This document shows positions 1 through 5,579 of a DNA stretch of 8,303 nt, piece by piece. The DNA lies in the NCBI GenBank assembly GCA_002327405.1, contig DCVO01000164.1:21174-29476 (forward strand). Reading direction: 5' to 3'. The stretch comes from Thiobacillus sp. UBA2186 (GTDB lineage Bacteria > Pseudomonadota > Gammaproteobacteria > Burkholderiales > Thiobacillaceae). How positions within the stretch are numbered: the first letter of the stretch is position 1; every line of letters starts with the position of its first letter. Both the position numbers and the translations under genes were made by a program. Below the pieces are notes generated by a model. The model did no database searches. It was not told the origin of the DNA and saw only the letters and a list, made by a program, of their open reading frames with translations.

Positions 1-134
1 TCGATGCCGCGCACCATGGTGCCGGCGGACCAGGCCTGGGTGATCCTGCCGCTGGGGTCGGTTTCCGCCTCGATGCGCAAATGGCCTTCGATGCGGGTGA
101 TGGGGTCGACTACTACTCGTTGGGGAGCGTTCAT
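1..134 (-). CDS. hynL: [NiFe]-hydrogenase large subunit, N-terminal fragment (runs off left edge)
   Basis: Only the first 44 codons are present; the gene continues past position 1. The translation begins MNAPQRVVVDPITRIEGHLR, and DPITRIEGH is the hallmark N-terminal motif of [NiFe]-hydrogenase large subunits, which carry the Ni-Fe(CN)2CO active site. The metal-binding Cys motifs (RxCGxC and DPCxxC) would lie outside the window, so catalytic competence cannot be judged here. The start ATG at 134-132 is supported by a GTGAGG Shine-Dalgarno (148-143) 8 nt upstream. It is the last visible gene of the minus-strand operon and follows isp2, as in other Isp-type loci. Unlike the other junctions it is separated from its upstream gene by 177 nt containing a long inverted repeat, so its translation is probably initiated independently. 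Confidence 0.93.
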   Translation of the reverse strand, partial: MNAPQRVVVDPITRIEGHLRIEAETDPSGRITQAWSAGTMVRGI

Positions 135-153
135 ATTTGATACCTCACTTCAA

Positions 154-276
154 GCCACAGAGGGCACAGAGAACACAGAGAAAACCAATCTTGATATCAA
201 AGACATCATCCGAAAGCGAGTCAGGCAAGCGCACAATTTTTTGCATTTTCTCTGTGAACTCTGTGTTCTCTGTGGC
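154..276. repeat. Long inverted repeat with CACAGAG heptamer arms
   Basis: Two 31-nt arms (154-184 and 246-276) are reverse complements at 27 of 31 positions. Each arm holds three heptamers CACAGAG (CTCTGTG in the right arm) at exact 9-nt spacing: 156-162, 165-171, 174-180, and 250-256, 259-265, 268-274. All four arm mismatches fall in the 2-nt spacers between heptamers, so the heptamers pair perfectly. The 61-nt interior (185-245) contains a perfect 10-nt palindrome, TTGATATCAA (191-200). In the hyn transcript this would form a long stem ending 19 nt before the hynL start codon, leaving the hynL ribosome binding site just outside it. From general familiarity, similar CTCTGTG arrays are scattered between genes in many environmental proteobacterial genomes. 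Mobility and function are not evident from the sequence. Confidence 0.9.
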
Positions 277-311
277 TGATTTGCCTTTTCCAGTTTCATA
301 GATAGCTTTCC

Positions 312-1574
312 TTAATCTTCCAGGTGTTCGGCCAGCAGTTCGGTCAGGCCCAATAGTTGCGTATTCATTTCGTAGTGGTCGATGGCTTCTTCCAGGGTGA
401 TGCGGCAATTGGCGCAGAAGGTCACCATGGTGTTCACCCCGGTTTCCTCCAGTTGCGATTTCTTGCGCTTGAACGCGGTAAAGCGCAGCGCCTCGGCCGC
501 CGGCTCGTGGATGGCGGACGCTCCGCCGCCGCCGCCGCAGCACCAGTTCATCTTGCCGTGGTCGGTCATGGGGCGGAACTCGACCACCACTTCCCTGACC
601 AGGGCCTCGGGCGCGTTCAGGACACCGCCGCGGCGCACGATCTGGCAGGGATCGTGCAACGTCACCGGGGTCTTCAGCTTGTCCTTCATTTTCAGCACGC
701 CCTTGGCGCGCAGCTCGTCGAGCATTTCCAGCACGTGCACCACCTCGAACTTGTAGGGGCGGCCCATGAGGTTGGGGCCTTCCCAGCGGATGGCCATGTA
801 GGCGTGGCCGCACTCGGGCGACAGCACCTTCTTCACGCCCAGTTTCTCGGCGGCGTTGACGATGCGCGACACGATCTCGCGCGCAAGGTCGGAGGCGCCG
901 ATCTGGATGCCGGCATTGGTGGCCTCGTAGGCTTCCGAAGAAAGGGTCCAGGTGATGCCGGCCTTGTTGAAGATCCTGGCCAGCGCGCCCAGGTATTCGG
1001 GATAGTTGACGACTTCCATCGAGGACAGCAGCACCATGTATTCGGCGCCGGCCTGGTCGACCGGAATACTGAGGCCGGTATCGGTTTCCTGGTGCTTGAT
1101 GACGTTCTGCACCGCCGGCCATTTCAGGCCCATGGGCCCGCCCTGGTCGACCGTGCGCTTGGTGGCCATGATGATGCCCTCGGGCGCGTGGCCCGACACC
1201 GCCATGCCCTCGCGCAGCTTGCGGATCATGTAGGTGAGGTCGTTGCCGACCGGGCACACCATGCTGCAGCGCCCGCACATGGTGCAGCTGTCGTAGACCA
1301 GCTCGCTCCAGGCCTCCAGTTCGTCGTCGCTGACGGGCTTGGCCAGCCCGGCCATTTTCGCCAGGCGTCCGAGCAGGGTGTATTCCTGCCGGTACACGCG
1401 CTTCAGCGGCTCCAGCTTGTGGATGGGGGTGTACTTGGGGTCGCCGGTTTCGGTGTAGAACAGGCAGGCCTCGGCGCACAGGCCGCAGTGCACGCAACTG
1501 GCGAAGAAACTGGCGACCGGCGCGTCGATCACTTCCTTCAGCGCGTTGATGCCTTTTTGCAGGGATGCGGTCAT
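312..1574 (-). CDS. isp2: Isp2: HdrD/DsrK-like iron-sulfur electron-transfer protein of Isp-type hydrogenase
   Basis: A 420-residue soluble protein, presumed to sit on the cytoplasmic side and exchange electrons with Isp1. The N-terminus holds two [4Fe-4S] ferredoxin-type motifs: CVHCGLCAEAC (Cys27, 30, 33, 37) and CTMCGRCSMVCP (Cys97, 100, 103, 107). The C-terminal half has a CCG-domain motif: Cys310 in HDPC, Cys345-Cys346 in WCCGGGG, and Cys387-x2-Cys390 in CANC. This matches the spacing that binds the noncubane [4Fe-4S] cluster in heterodisulfide reductase HdrB/HdrD. An upstream equivalent region (about 175-265) keeps only one cysteine, Cys255 in PECGH, so only one CCG motif is canonical. 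The start ATG at 1574-1572 follows AAGGAG, which overlaps the isp1 stop codon, with a 10-nt gap between the genes. Position between isp1 and hynL supports the assignment; a DsrK/HmeD paralogue is the main alternative but fits the context less well. Confidence 0.92.
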   Translation of the reverse strand: MTASLQKGINALKEVIDAPVASFFASCVHCGLCAEACLFYTETGDPKYTPIHKLEPLKRVYRQEYTLLGRLAKMAGLAKPVSDDELEAWSELVYDSCTMCGRCSMVCPVGNDLTYMIRKLREGMAVSGHAPEGIIMATKRTVDQGGPMGLKWPAVQNVIKHQETDTGLSIPVDQAGAEYMVLLSSMEVVNYPEYLGALARIFNKAGITWTLSSEAYEATNAGIQIGASDLAREIVSRIVNAAEKLGVKKVLSPECGHAYMAIRWEGPNLMGRPYKFEVVHVLEMLDELRAKGVLKMKDKLKTPVTLHDPCQIVRRGGVLNAPEALVREVVVEFRPMTDHGKMNWCCGGGGGASAIHEPAAEALRFTAFKRKKSQLEETGVNTMVTFCANCRITLEEAIDHYEMNTQLLGLTELLAEHLED

Positions 1575-1584
1575 GTACTTCTCC

Positions 1585-2244
1585 TTATACGGGTACGCCG
1601 CGCTTGCCGTTGATGTCGCCGTTGTACCAGCGCGAGGCGAACAGCGTGAACACGTGGATCAGCTTGGTGAACGGCAGCGCGATGAGCAGCAGTTCGACGC
1701 TGAGGATGTGGATCGCCAGCATGGTCGTGTACGGCAGCAGCAGGTGCTTGGCTGCGAGAAAACCGGTGAGCAGCGGCAGGAAGGTCAGCGCCCAGGCGAG
1801 GTAATCGCCGAAGGTCGACAGAAAGCGCTTGACCGGATTGTTGATGCGGTCGAACAGCACCAGGAGCATGGTCGCCAGCGTCACCACCGTCACCGCGTCG
1901 ATCACCTGCGAGGGCAGCCCCGGCCAGTACAGCCCCGTCAGGCTTTGTATCAGCTTGATGTGCTGCGCGAACAGGAACACCACGATGAAAAGGCCGATAT
2001 GGAAGATGTAGCCGCCGATGTAGCTGATCGGCGAGCGCTTCAGCATGCCCGGCGGCGACAGCGAACGCCGGAGGATGGTGTGCCAGCCCGTGGCACCCTC
2101 GGCCTTGCGCGGCGGCGCGAGGTCGGGCTTGCGGCCCAGCGTGTAAATCTCGACCAGTCGCCACAGCATGCCCAGGAGGAACAGGCCGATGGCGAGGTTG
2201 AGGGCGGTGCCGCGCGCCCAGGTCAGGAGTTCCATCTCGTTCAT
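1585..2244 (-). CDS. isp1: Isp1: NarI-like membrane cytochrome b subunit of Isp-type hydrogenase
   Basis: A 219-residue integral membrane protein with about five hydrophobic segments (roughly 15-37, 73-100, 114-134, 145-164, 174-202), resembling the nitrate reductase gamma subunit NarI and DsrM. Candidate haem b ligands are His82 and His95 in the second segment and His179 and His197 in the last. The 18-residue spacing of the last pair equals that of His187/His205 in NarI. The expected role is to take electrons from the periplasmic HynSL dimer across the membrane to Isp2 or to quinone. The start ATG lies 1 nt after the hynS TAA stop, with GGAGA about 8 nt upstream inside the hynS 3' end, so translation is probably coupled. 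A second in-frame ATG, three codons in, is possible. The neighbours hynS and isp2 make the Isp1 identity firm. Confidence 0.92.
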   Translation of the reverse strand: MNEMELLTWARGTALNLAIGLFLLGMLWRLVEIYTLGRKPDLAPPRKAEGATGWHTILRRSLSPPGMLKRSPISYIGGYIFHIGLFIVVFLFAQHIKLIQSLTGLYWPGLPSQVIDAVTVVTLATMLLVLFDRINNPVKRFLSTFGDYLAWALTFLPLLTGFLAAKHLLLPYTTMLAIHILSVELLLIALPFTKLIHVFTLFASRWYNGDINGKRGVPV

Positions 2245-2245
2245 C

Positions 2246-3331
2246 TTATTTCTCCAGGTCTGTGAGCTGAGTCTTCTCGTGCGCGGCCTTGGCGGCGTTC
2301 TTGGACGCGCGGTTGGCGACCGATACCGCCGCGCCCGCCGCCACGCCGACGGCCGCAGCCGCGCCCACGTACTTGAGCGGATTGGCCGGCGTGGAAAGCG
2401 CCTTGTAGAAACCGCCGGCGTCCCAGAAGTCCGGCTCCGAGCAGCCGATGCAGCCGTGGCCCGACTCGATGGGGAAGGAAGTCGAATCGTTCCACTTGGT
2501 GGTGGCGCAGGCGTTGTAGGTCACCGGCCCCTTGCAGCCCAGTTCGAACAGGCACCAGCCCTTGCGCGCGCCCTCGTCGTCGAAGGTCTTGGCGAACTTG
2601 CCCTGGTCGTAGAACGGGCGGCGGTAGCAGCGGTCGTGGATGGTTTCGCCGTAAAAGGCCTTGGGACGGCCGAGACCGTCGAGTTCGGGCAGGGTGCCGA
2701 AGGTGAGGTAGTGCGCCAGCACGCCGGTGATGACCACGGGGATGGGCGGACAGCCGGAAATATTGACGATGGGCTTGTCCTTGATGATGTCGGACACCGC
2801 CACCGCGCCGGTGGGGTTGGGATTGGCCTTGGGGATGCCGCCGAAGGCCGCGCAGGAGCCCAGCGCGACGATGGCGGCCGCGCCCTGGGCGGCTTCCTTC
2901 AAAAGATCGAGGTTGCTGCGCCCGGCGATGCAGGAATAGGCGCCGTCCAGCCCGGTCGCCACCGAGCCGTCGACGATCAGTACGTACTTGCCGTAGTTGT
3001 CCTTCATCGCGTTGTGCAGCGCTTCCTCGGCCTGGTGGCCGGCGGCGGCCATCAGCGTCTCCTGGTAGTCCAGCGAGATCATGTCGAAGATCATGCCCTC
3101 GACGCTGGGGGTGTGCGAACGGGTGAGCGACTCCGTGCAGCCGGTGCATTCCTGGAACGGCAGCCAGATCACCGACGGGCGCCTGGCCTTGCCCAGGGCT
3201 TCGGCCATGGCGGCGGCGGCCGTGGGCGGCAGCGCCATCAGCGAGGCGAGCGAGGCGCAGTACTTGAGAAAAGTGCGGCGGGACATGCCCTCCCGCTCCA
3301 TGTGGTCCAACAGGGTTTCTTCCTTGTTCAT
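2246..3331 (-). CDS. hynS: [NiFe]-hydrogenase small subunit, Tat-exported
   Basis: A 361-residue precursor with the twin-arginine signal SRRTFLK (residues 17-23), a hydrophobic stretch and an Ala-rich cleavage region near 37-43, so the HynSL dimer is exported folded. Proximal [4Fe-4S] ligands are Cys62, Cys65, Cys160 (GSC) and Cys194 (GCPP). Distal cluster ligands are His232, Cys235, Cys260 and Cys266. The medial [3Fe-4S] ligands are Cys275, Cys294 and Cys297. Positions that hold the two extra cysteines in oxygen-tolerant Hyd-1-type enzymes are glycine here (Gly64, Gly165), so the proximal cluster is the standard type. An Ala/Val-rich segment at about 321-340 followed by a basic tail may act as a C-terminal membrane anchor. 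The start overlaps the HupH-like stop as ATGA and is preceded by a strong AGGAGGGG. The chain of clusters passes electrons from HynL towards Isp1. Confidence 0.96.
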   Translation of the reverse strand: MNKEETLLDHMEREGMSRRTFLKYCASLASLMALPPTAAAAMAEALGKARRPSVIWLPFQECTGCTESLTRSHTPSVEGMIFDMISLDYQETLMAAAGHQAEEALHNAMKDNYGKYVLIVDGSVATGLDGAYSCIAGRSNLDLLKEAAQGAAAIVALGSCAAFGGIPKANPNPTGAVAVSDIIKDKPIVNISGCPPIPVVITGVLAHYLTFGTLPELDGLGRPKAFYGETIHDRCYRRPFYDQGKFAKTFDDEGARKGWCLFELGCKGPVTYNACATTKWNDSTSFPIESGHGCIGCSEPDFWDAGGFYKALSTPANPLKYVGAAAAVGVAAGAAVSVANRASKNAAKAAHEKTQLTDLEK

Positions 3332-3759
3332 CGCTCGTTCCCCTCCTGGGTAATCTGTTTCAGATCGGATTGCAGTCTTTCATGGGCATTTTCGATGTCC
3401 GCCCCGGCTGGCTTCACGATAGCGGGCACATGCGACACTTCGATGAATTCCGATACCACGCGCTCTTCGGTATCGCGGTGCGTCACTTTCCACACGCCGG
3501 CATAGGCGGTTTCATAGAGGGTTGAACGGCCGCCGGCCTCGAGAGCGATTTCCACCTCGCCGCGGCCCAGTTTCCCGTCCAGCCAGTCGCGGTCGGCGGG
3601 CGACAGCGGCAGGCTGCGCAAATCGATGCTGCCCTCCTCGCCCGTTTCCAGCAGCCGGGCCAGCAGGTCGGCGATTTCGCTCAGCACGGCCTCGGCCTGC
3701 CCGGTAAGCATCTGGTCGGGCGACAACACATGAATAGGTATTTCGTTAATGGAGCGCAT
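3328..3759 (-). CDS. hupH: Short HupH/HyaF-type hydrogenase expression protein (C-terminal domain only)
   Basis: A 143-residue protein matching the conserved C-terminal region of HupH/HyaF hydrogenase expression proteins (Pfam HupH_C type). Recognisable stretches are GEEGSIDLRSLPLSPADRDW at about 40-59, GRGEVEI at 66-72 and ETAYAGVWKVTHRD at 83-96. Full-length HupH/HyaF is roughly twice as long, so this is a single-domain version. In other systems these proteins are needed for small-subunit maturation or assembly by a poorly defined mechanism. The chosen start, ATG at 3759-3757, lies four bases after AAGGAG and overlaps the protease gene by 14 nt; an upstream in-frame start near 3834 would add a Pro/Arg-rich tail that reads as the shadow of the protease frame. 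The stop overlaps the hynS start as ATGA, so HupH and HynS synthesis should be coupled, which fits a chaperone-like role for HynS. The symbol is by domain only. Confidence 0.85.
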   Translation of the reverse strand: MRSINEIPIHVLSPDQMLTGQAEAVLSEIADLLARLLETGEEGSIDLRSLPLSPADRDWLDGKLGRGEVEIALEAGGRSTLYETAYAGVWKVTHRDTEERVVSEFIEVSHVPAIVKPAGADIENAHERLQSDLKQITQEGNER

Positions 3760-4228
3760 GCCACTCCTTGACCAGGGCTTCGATCCGGCGGCAGGCTTCG
3801 GGGATGGCGGACTGCACCGGCGCGGTGGGCGCATCGCCCCAGCCGAGCTTTTCCGGCTGGATCGCGACCAGCGCGCGCTTTTCCGGCCAGCGCTCGGTCA
3901 GCCGGGCGATGGCCATGAGGTCGGTGAGGCCGACTTCGTGCACGCTCGACTTGCGGTTGCCCATGAGGAAGTTGTCCATGTCCTCGCCCCGGAACAGGCG
4001 CAGGGTGCCGGGCGGCGACTTGAGCTGGGCGGCGTCGACCACGATGAGCGCGTCCGCCTCTTCGATGGCGACCGCGAGCGTGAAAGACAGGGTGCCGCCG
4101 TCGATCAGATCGACGACGCCCTCCTGCGGCAACGCGGTTCTCGCCAGCGCGTCGAGGACATGAATGCCCACCCCCTCGTCGCTCAGCAAGGTGTTGCCCA
4201 CCCCCAATATGATTGTTTTCATCCTCAT
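3746..4228 (-). CDS. hynD: Hydrogenase maturation protease (HyaD/HybD/HynD family, M52)
   Basis: A nickel-dependent endopeptidase of about 160 residues that removes the C-terminal extension of the large subunit after nickel insertion. The N-terminal motif GVGNTLLSDEGVG is diagnostic. By analogy with HybD (Glu16, Asp62, His93) the nickel-sensing residues are Glu18, Asp65 (IVVDAA) and His97 (SVHEVGL). DGGT at 43-46 is also typical of the family. The start is ambiguous: TTG at 4231, ATG at 4228 and ATG at 4222 are all in frame and none has a convincing Shine-Dalgarno. ATG 4228 is used here, while the ATG at 4222 (MKTIILGVGN) agrees best with family N-termini. It is the first recognised gene of the minus-strand operon and overlaps the HupH-like gene by 14 nt. 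Its presence argues for a dedicated protease for this HynL; the exact paralogue name is inferred from context. Confidence 0.93.
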   Translation of the reverse strand: MRMKTIILGVGNTLLSDEGVGIHVLDALARTALPQEGVVDLIDGGTLSFTLAVAIEEADALIVVDAAQLKSPPGTLRLFRGEDMDNFLMGNRKSSVHEVGLTDLMAIARLTERWPEKRALVAIQPEKLGWGDAPTAPVQSAIPEACRRIEALVKEWHALH

Positions 4229-4405
4229 CAATCTAGATGCACGGCCGGGAAATTACAACCAGGCAAATTGCCCGGGCTCCCTTTTTAAAGAATGCCTGGG
4301 CCACCCGCCTTTTGTTATCGGATTCGGCCATGGCTCCTGCCTTCCGGGCAAAAACATACTCCCTCCTCAAGACAGGGCTTGGGAACATTTTTCCGGTTTG
4401 CAAAA

Positions 4406-4411
4406 AAGATA
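4406..4411 (-). promoter_or_regulatory. Candidate -10 of the hyn operon promoter
   Basis: The minus strand reads TATCTT, matching four of six bases of the sigma-70 -10 consensus. Transcription would start near 4399. That puts the centre of the CRP-type palindrome at about -41, with the palindrome replacing the -35 element, as in class II CRP/FNR-activated promoters. The leader to the protease start would be about 170 nt. The assignment rests on geometry only. Confidence 0.35.
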
Positions 4412-4430
4412 GGCCAGTATGATTAATTTT

Positions 4431-4448
4431 TCGTGACCTGGATCACGA
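4431..4448. promoter_or_regulatory. CRP/FNR-family-like operator palindrome
   Basis: The sequence TCGTGACCTGGATCACGA is a perfect 6-bp inverted repeat with a 6-bp spacer. It has the TGTGA-N6-TCACA layout of CRP sites, with CGTGA-N6-TCACG here. The G before TGA favours a CRP-type rather than an FNR-type (TTGAT) half-site. It lies about 203 nt upstream of the protease ATG and 90 nt upstream of the DUF2157 ATG, so it could serve either direction; the minus-strand geometry is better. Which regulator binds is unknown. Confidence 0.5.
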
Positions 4449-4538
4449 GCGGCATGCCGATTTGTCTGGCATCCCGAGTCCTGGTGCAGTAAATTTCCAG
4501 TCCAATAACAACCAACAAGCATGACAGGGAGGAGCCTT

Positions 4539-5579
4539 ATGGACGTACTCGGTCAACCTGCCACGACAAGCCGCCTGCGCCATCTTTACCGCAGCGGAAT
4601 TCTGAGCGCCGGTGCCTACGAACGCGCACTCGAGATTGCAGGCATTACGCCGGACGCCAGCGCATGGCGGCGTTTTCTGGACTGGCTCCTGGCCGGGCTC
4701 GGCGCAGTGCTGCTGCTGGCCGGCATCCTGTTTTTCTTCGCCTACAACTGGGCCGACATGCATCGCTTCGCCAAATTCGCGGTGCTGGAAGCCACACTGC
4801 TCGTTACGGTCGCGCTGGCCTGGCGCCTGGGAACGGATTCCCACGCAGGGCGCGCGGCCATGATCGGCGCTTCCGTGCTCCCTGGCGTGCTGCTGGCGCT
4901 GTATGGACAAACCTATCAGACCGGCGCCGACCCCTATGGCCTGTTCCTGACCTGGGCGCTGCTGATTGCCCCCTGGGCGCTTATCGGCCGCTCAGCGGCA
5001 CTGTGGCTGTTGCTGCTCGTGTTGTGCAACCTGTCGCTGGTGCTCTGGTGGACTGGCGTTTACCGCCCCCCCGAATGGCAGGGCTTCGCACAAGGGCTTG
5101 GGCCCATGTTCGGATTGGGATATGCCCTTTCGGATGCCGACTTGGCGATGACGCTGATAGCGCTCAATGTTGCGGCCCTGCTGTCATATGAAGCGCTCGC
5201 CGGAAGAATCGAATGGCTTTCCAGCCGCTGGATGCCTCGCCTGGCAATGCTGGCGGTACTTGCAATCCTGCTCGGCCCGGTCCTGCACGCCATTTTCGAC
5301 AAGCACCCCGACAGGCTATCAGTGCAACTGGCGCCCCTGGCCTGGCTGGGCATCACCGCTGCCGGCGTGTGGGCCTACCGCAACTGGCGGCGCGACCTCT
5401 TCATGCTCGCTGCGCTGGCAATGGAGGGCATCGTCATCGTCACGGCTTTTCTCGTGGAAACACTGCGGCTGCAGGACGCGGGCGGCATGCTGTTCCTGAG
5501 CCTGCTGGTGGTGCTGATGACAGGCGCTGCCGCATATTGGCTGCGCCTGACCGCACACAAATGGGAGGCCGAAGCATGA
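4539..5579 (+). CDS. DUF2157-type multi-pass membrane protein
   Basis: A 346-residue protein of unknown function resembling the DUF2157 family of predicted membrane proteins. A soluble N-terminal part of about 45 residues (LYRSGILSAGAYERALEIAG) precedes roughly nine or ten hydrophobic segments starting with LLAGLGAVLLLAGILFFFAY at 50-69. The stretch LYGQTYQTGADPYGLF (121-136) is typical of the family. Start: ATG 4539 is chosen because AGGGAGGAG ends five bases upstream; an in-frame ATG at 4521 has no ribosome binding site and would place that signal inside the gene. It ends in an ATGA overlap with the next gene, and with the two genes after it forms a cassette whose three families I recall as commonly adjacent elsewhere. 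No catalytic motif or cofactor ligand is apparent. A link to the flanking hydrogenase genes is positional only. Confidence 0.85.
   Translation: MDVLGQPATTSRLRHLYRSGILSAGAYERALEIAGITPDASAWRRFLDWLLAGLGAVLLLAGILFFFAYNWADMHRFAKFAVLEATLLVTVALAWRLGTDSHAGRAAMIGASVLPGVLLALYGQTYQTGADPYGLFLTWALLIAPWALIGRSAALWLLLLVLCNLSLVLWWTGVYRPPEWQGFAQGLGPMFGLGYALSDADLAMTLIALNVAALLSYEALAGRIEWLSSRWMPRLAMLAVLAILLGPVLHAIFDKHPDRLSVQLAPLAWLGITAAGVWAYRNWRRDLFMLAALAMEGIVIVTAFLVETLRLQDAGGMLFLSLLVVLMTGAAAYWLRLTAHKWEAEA

Larger units (their letters stand above)
4229..4538. other. Divergent intergenic region between hyn operon and DUF2157 cassette
   Basis: This 310-nt stretch has no established gene. It contains a CRP-type palindrome (4431-4448), a possible minus-strand -10 (4411-4406), a perfect palindrome CGGCATGCCG (4450-4459), and, in the presumed hyn leader, the inverted repeat CCAGGCA/TGCCTGG (4259-4265 with 4293-4299) enclosing GCCCGGGC (4270-4277). 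Two minus-strand mini-ORFs (34 and 32 codons) lie in the leader; neither has recognisable homology. On the plus strand TATGAT (4418-4423) resembles a -10 but lacks a well-spaced -35. No intrinsic terminator, tRNA or attachment site was seen. Confidence 0.7.

Noticed and set aside
154..276. CRISPR array
   Set aside because: The heptamer units are 7 nt with 2-nt spacers and arranged as an inverted pair; no repeat-spacer architecture.
4..279. Plus-strand open frame of 91 codons at the left edge
   Set aside because: It runs antisense through the hynL start and then through the CACAGAG repeat, which creates the repetitive Cys/Leu tail. No ribosome binding site and no family resemblance.
145..1497. 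Minus-strand 450-codon frame overlapping isp2
   Set aside because: Arg/Gly/Pro/His-rich translation typical of an out-of-frame reading of a GC-rich gene; isp2 in the other frame has complete cluster motifs.
357..1613. Plus-strand 418-codon frame opposite isp2
   Set aside because: Antisense shadow of high third-position GC; composition rich in His, Gln, Gly and Val without domain features.
2168..3505. Plus-strand 445-codon frame opposite hynS
   Set aside because: Antisense shadow of hynS, which shows every expected iron-sulfur ligand and a Tat signal.
4418..4423. TATGAT as a firm plus-strand promoter for the DUF cassette
   Set aside because: A good -10 match, but no -35 at 16-18 bp; the nearest TTGCAA is only 14 bp upstream.
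5213..5575. Upstream extension of the DUF4401 frame
   Set aside because: It lies out of frame within DUF2157; the ATG at 5576 has a good ribosome binding site and an ATGA overlap.
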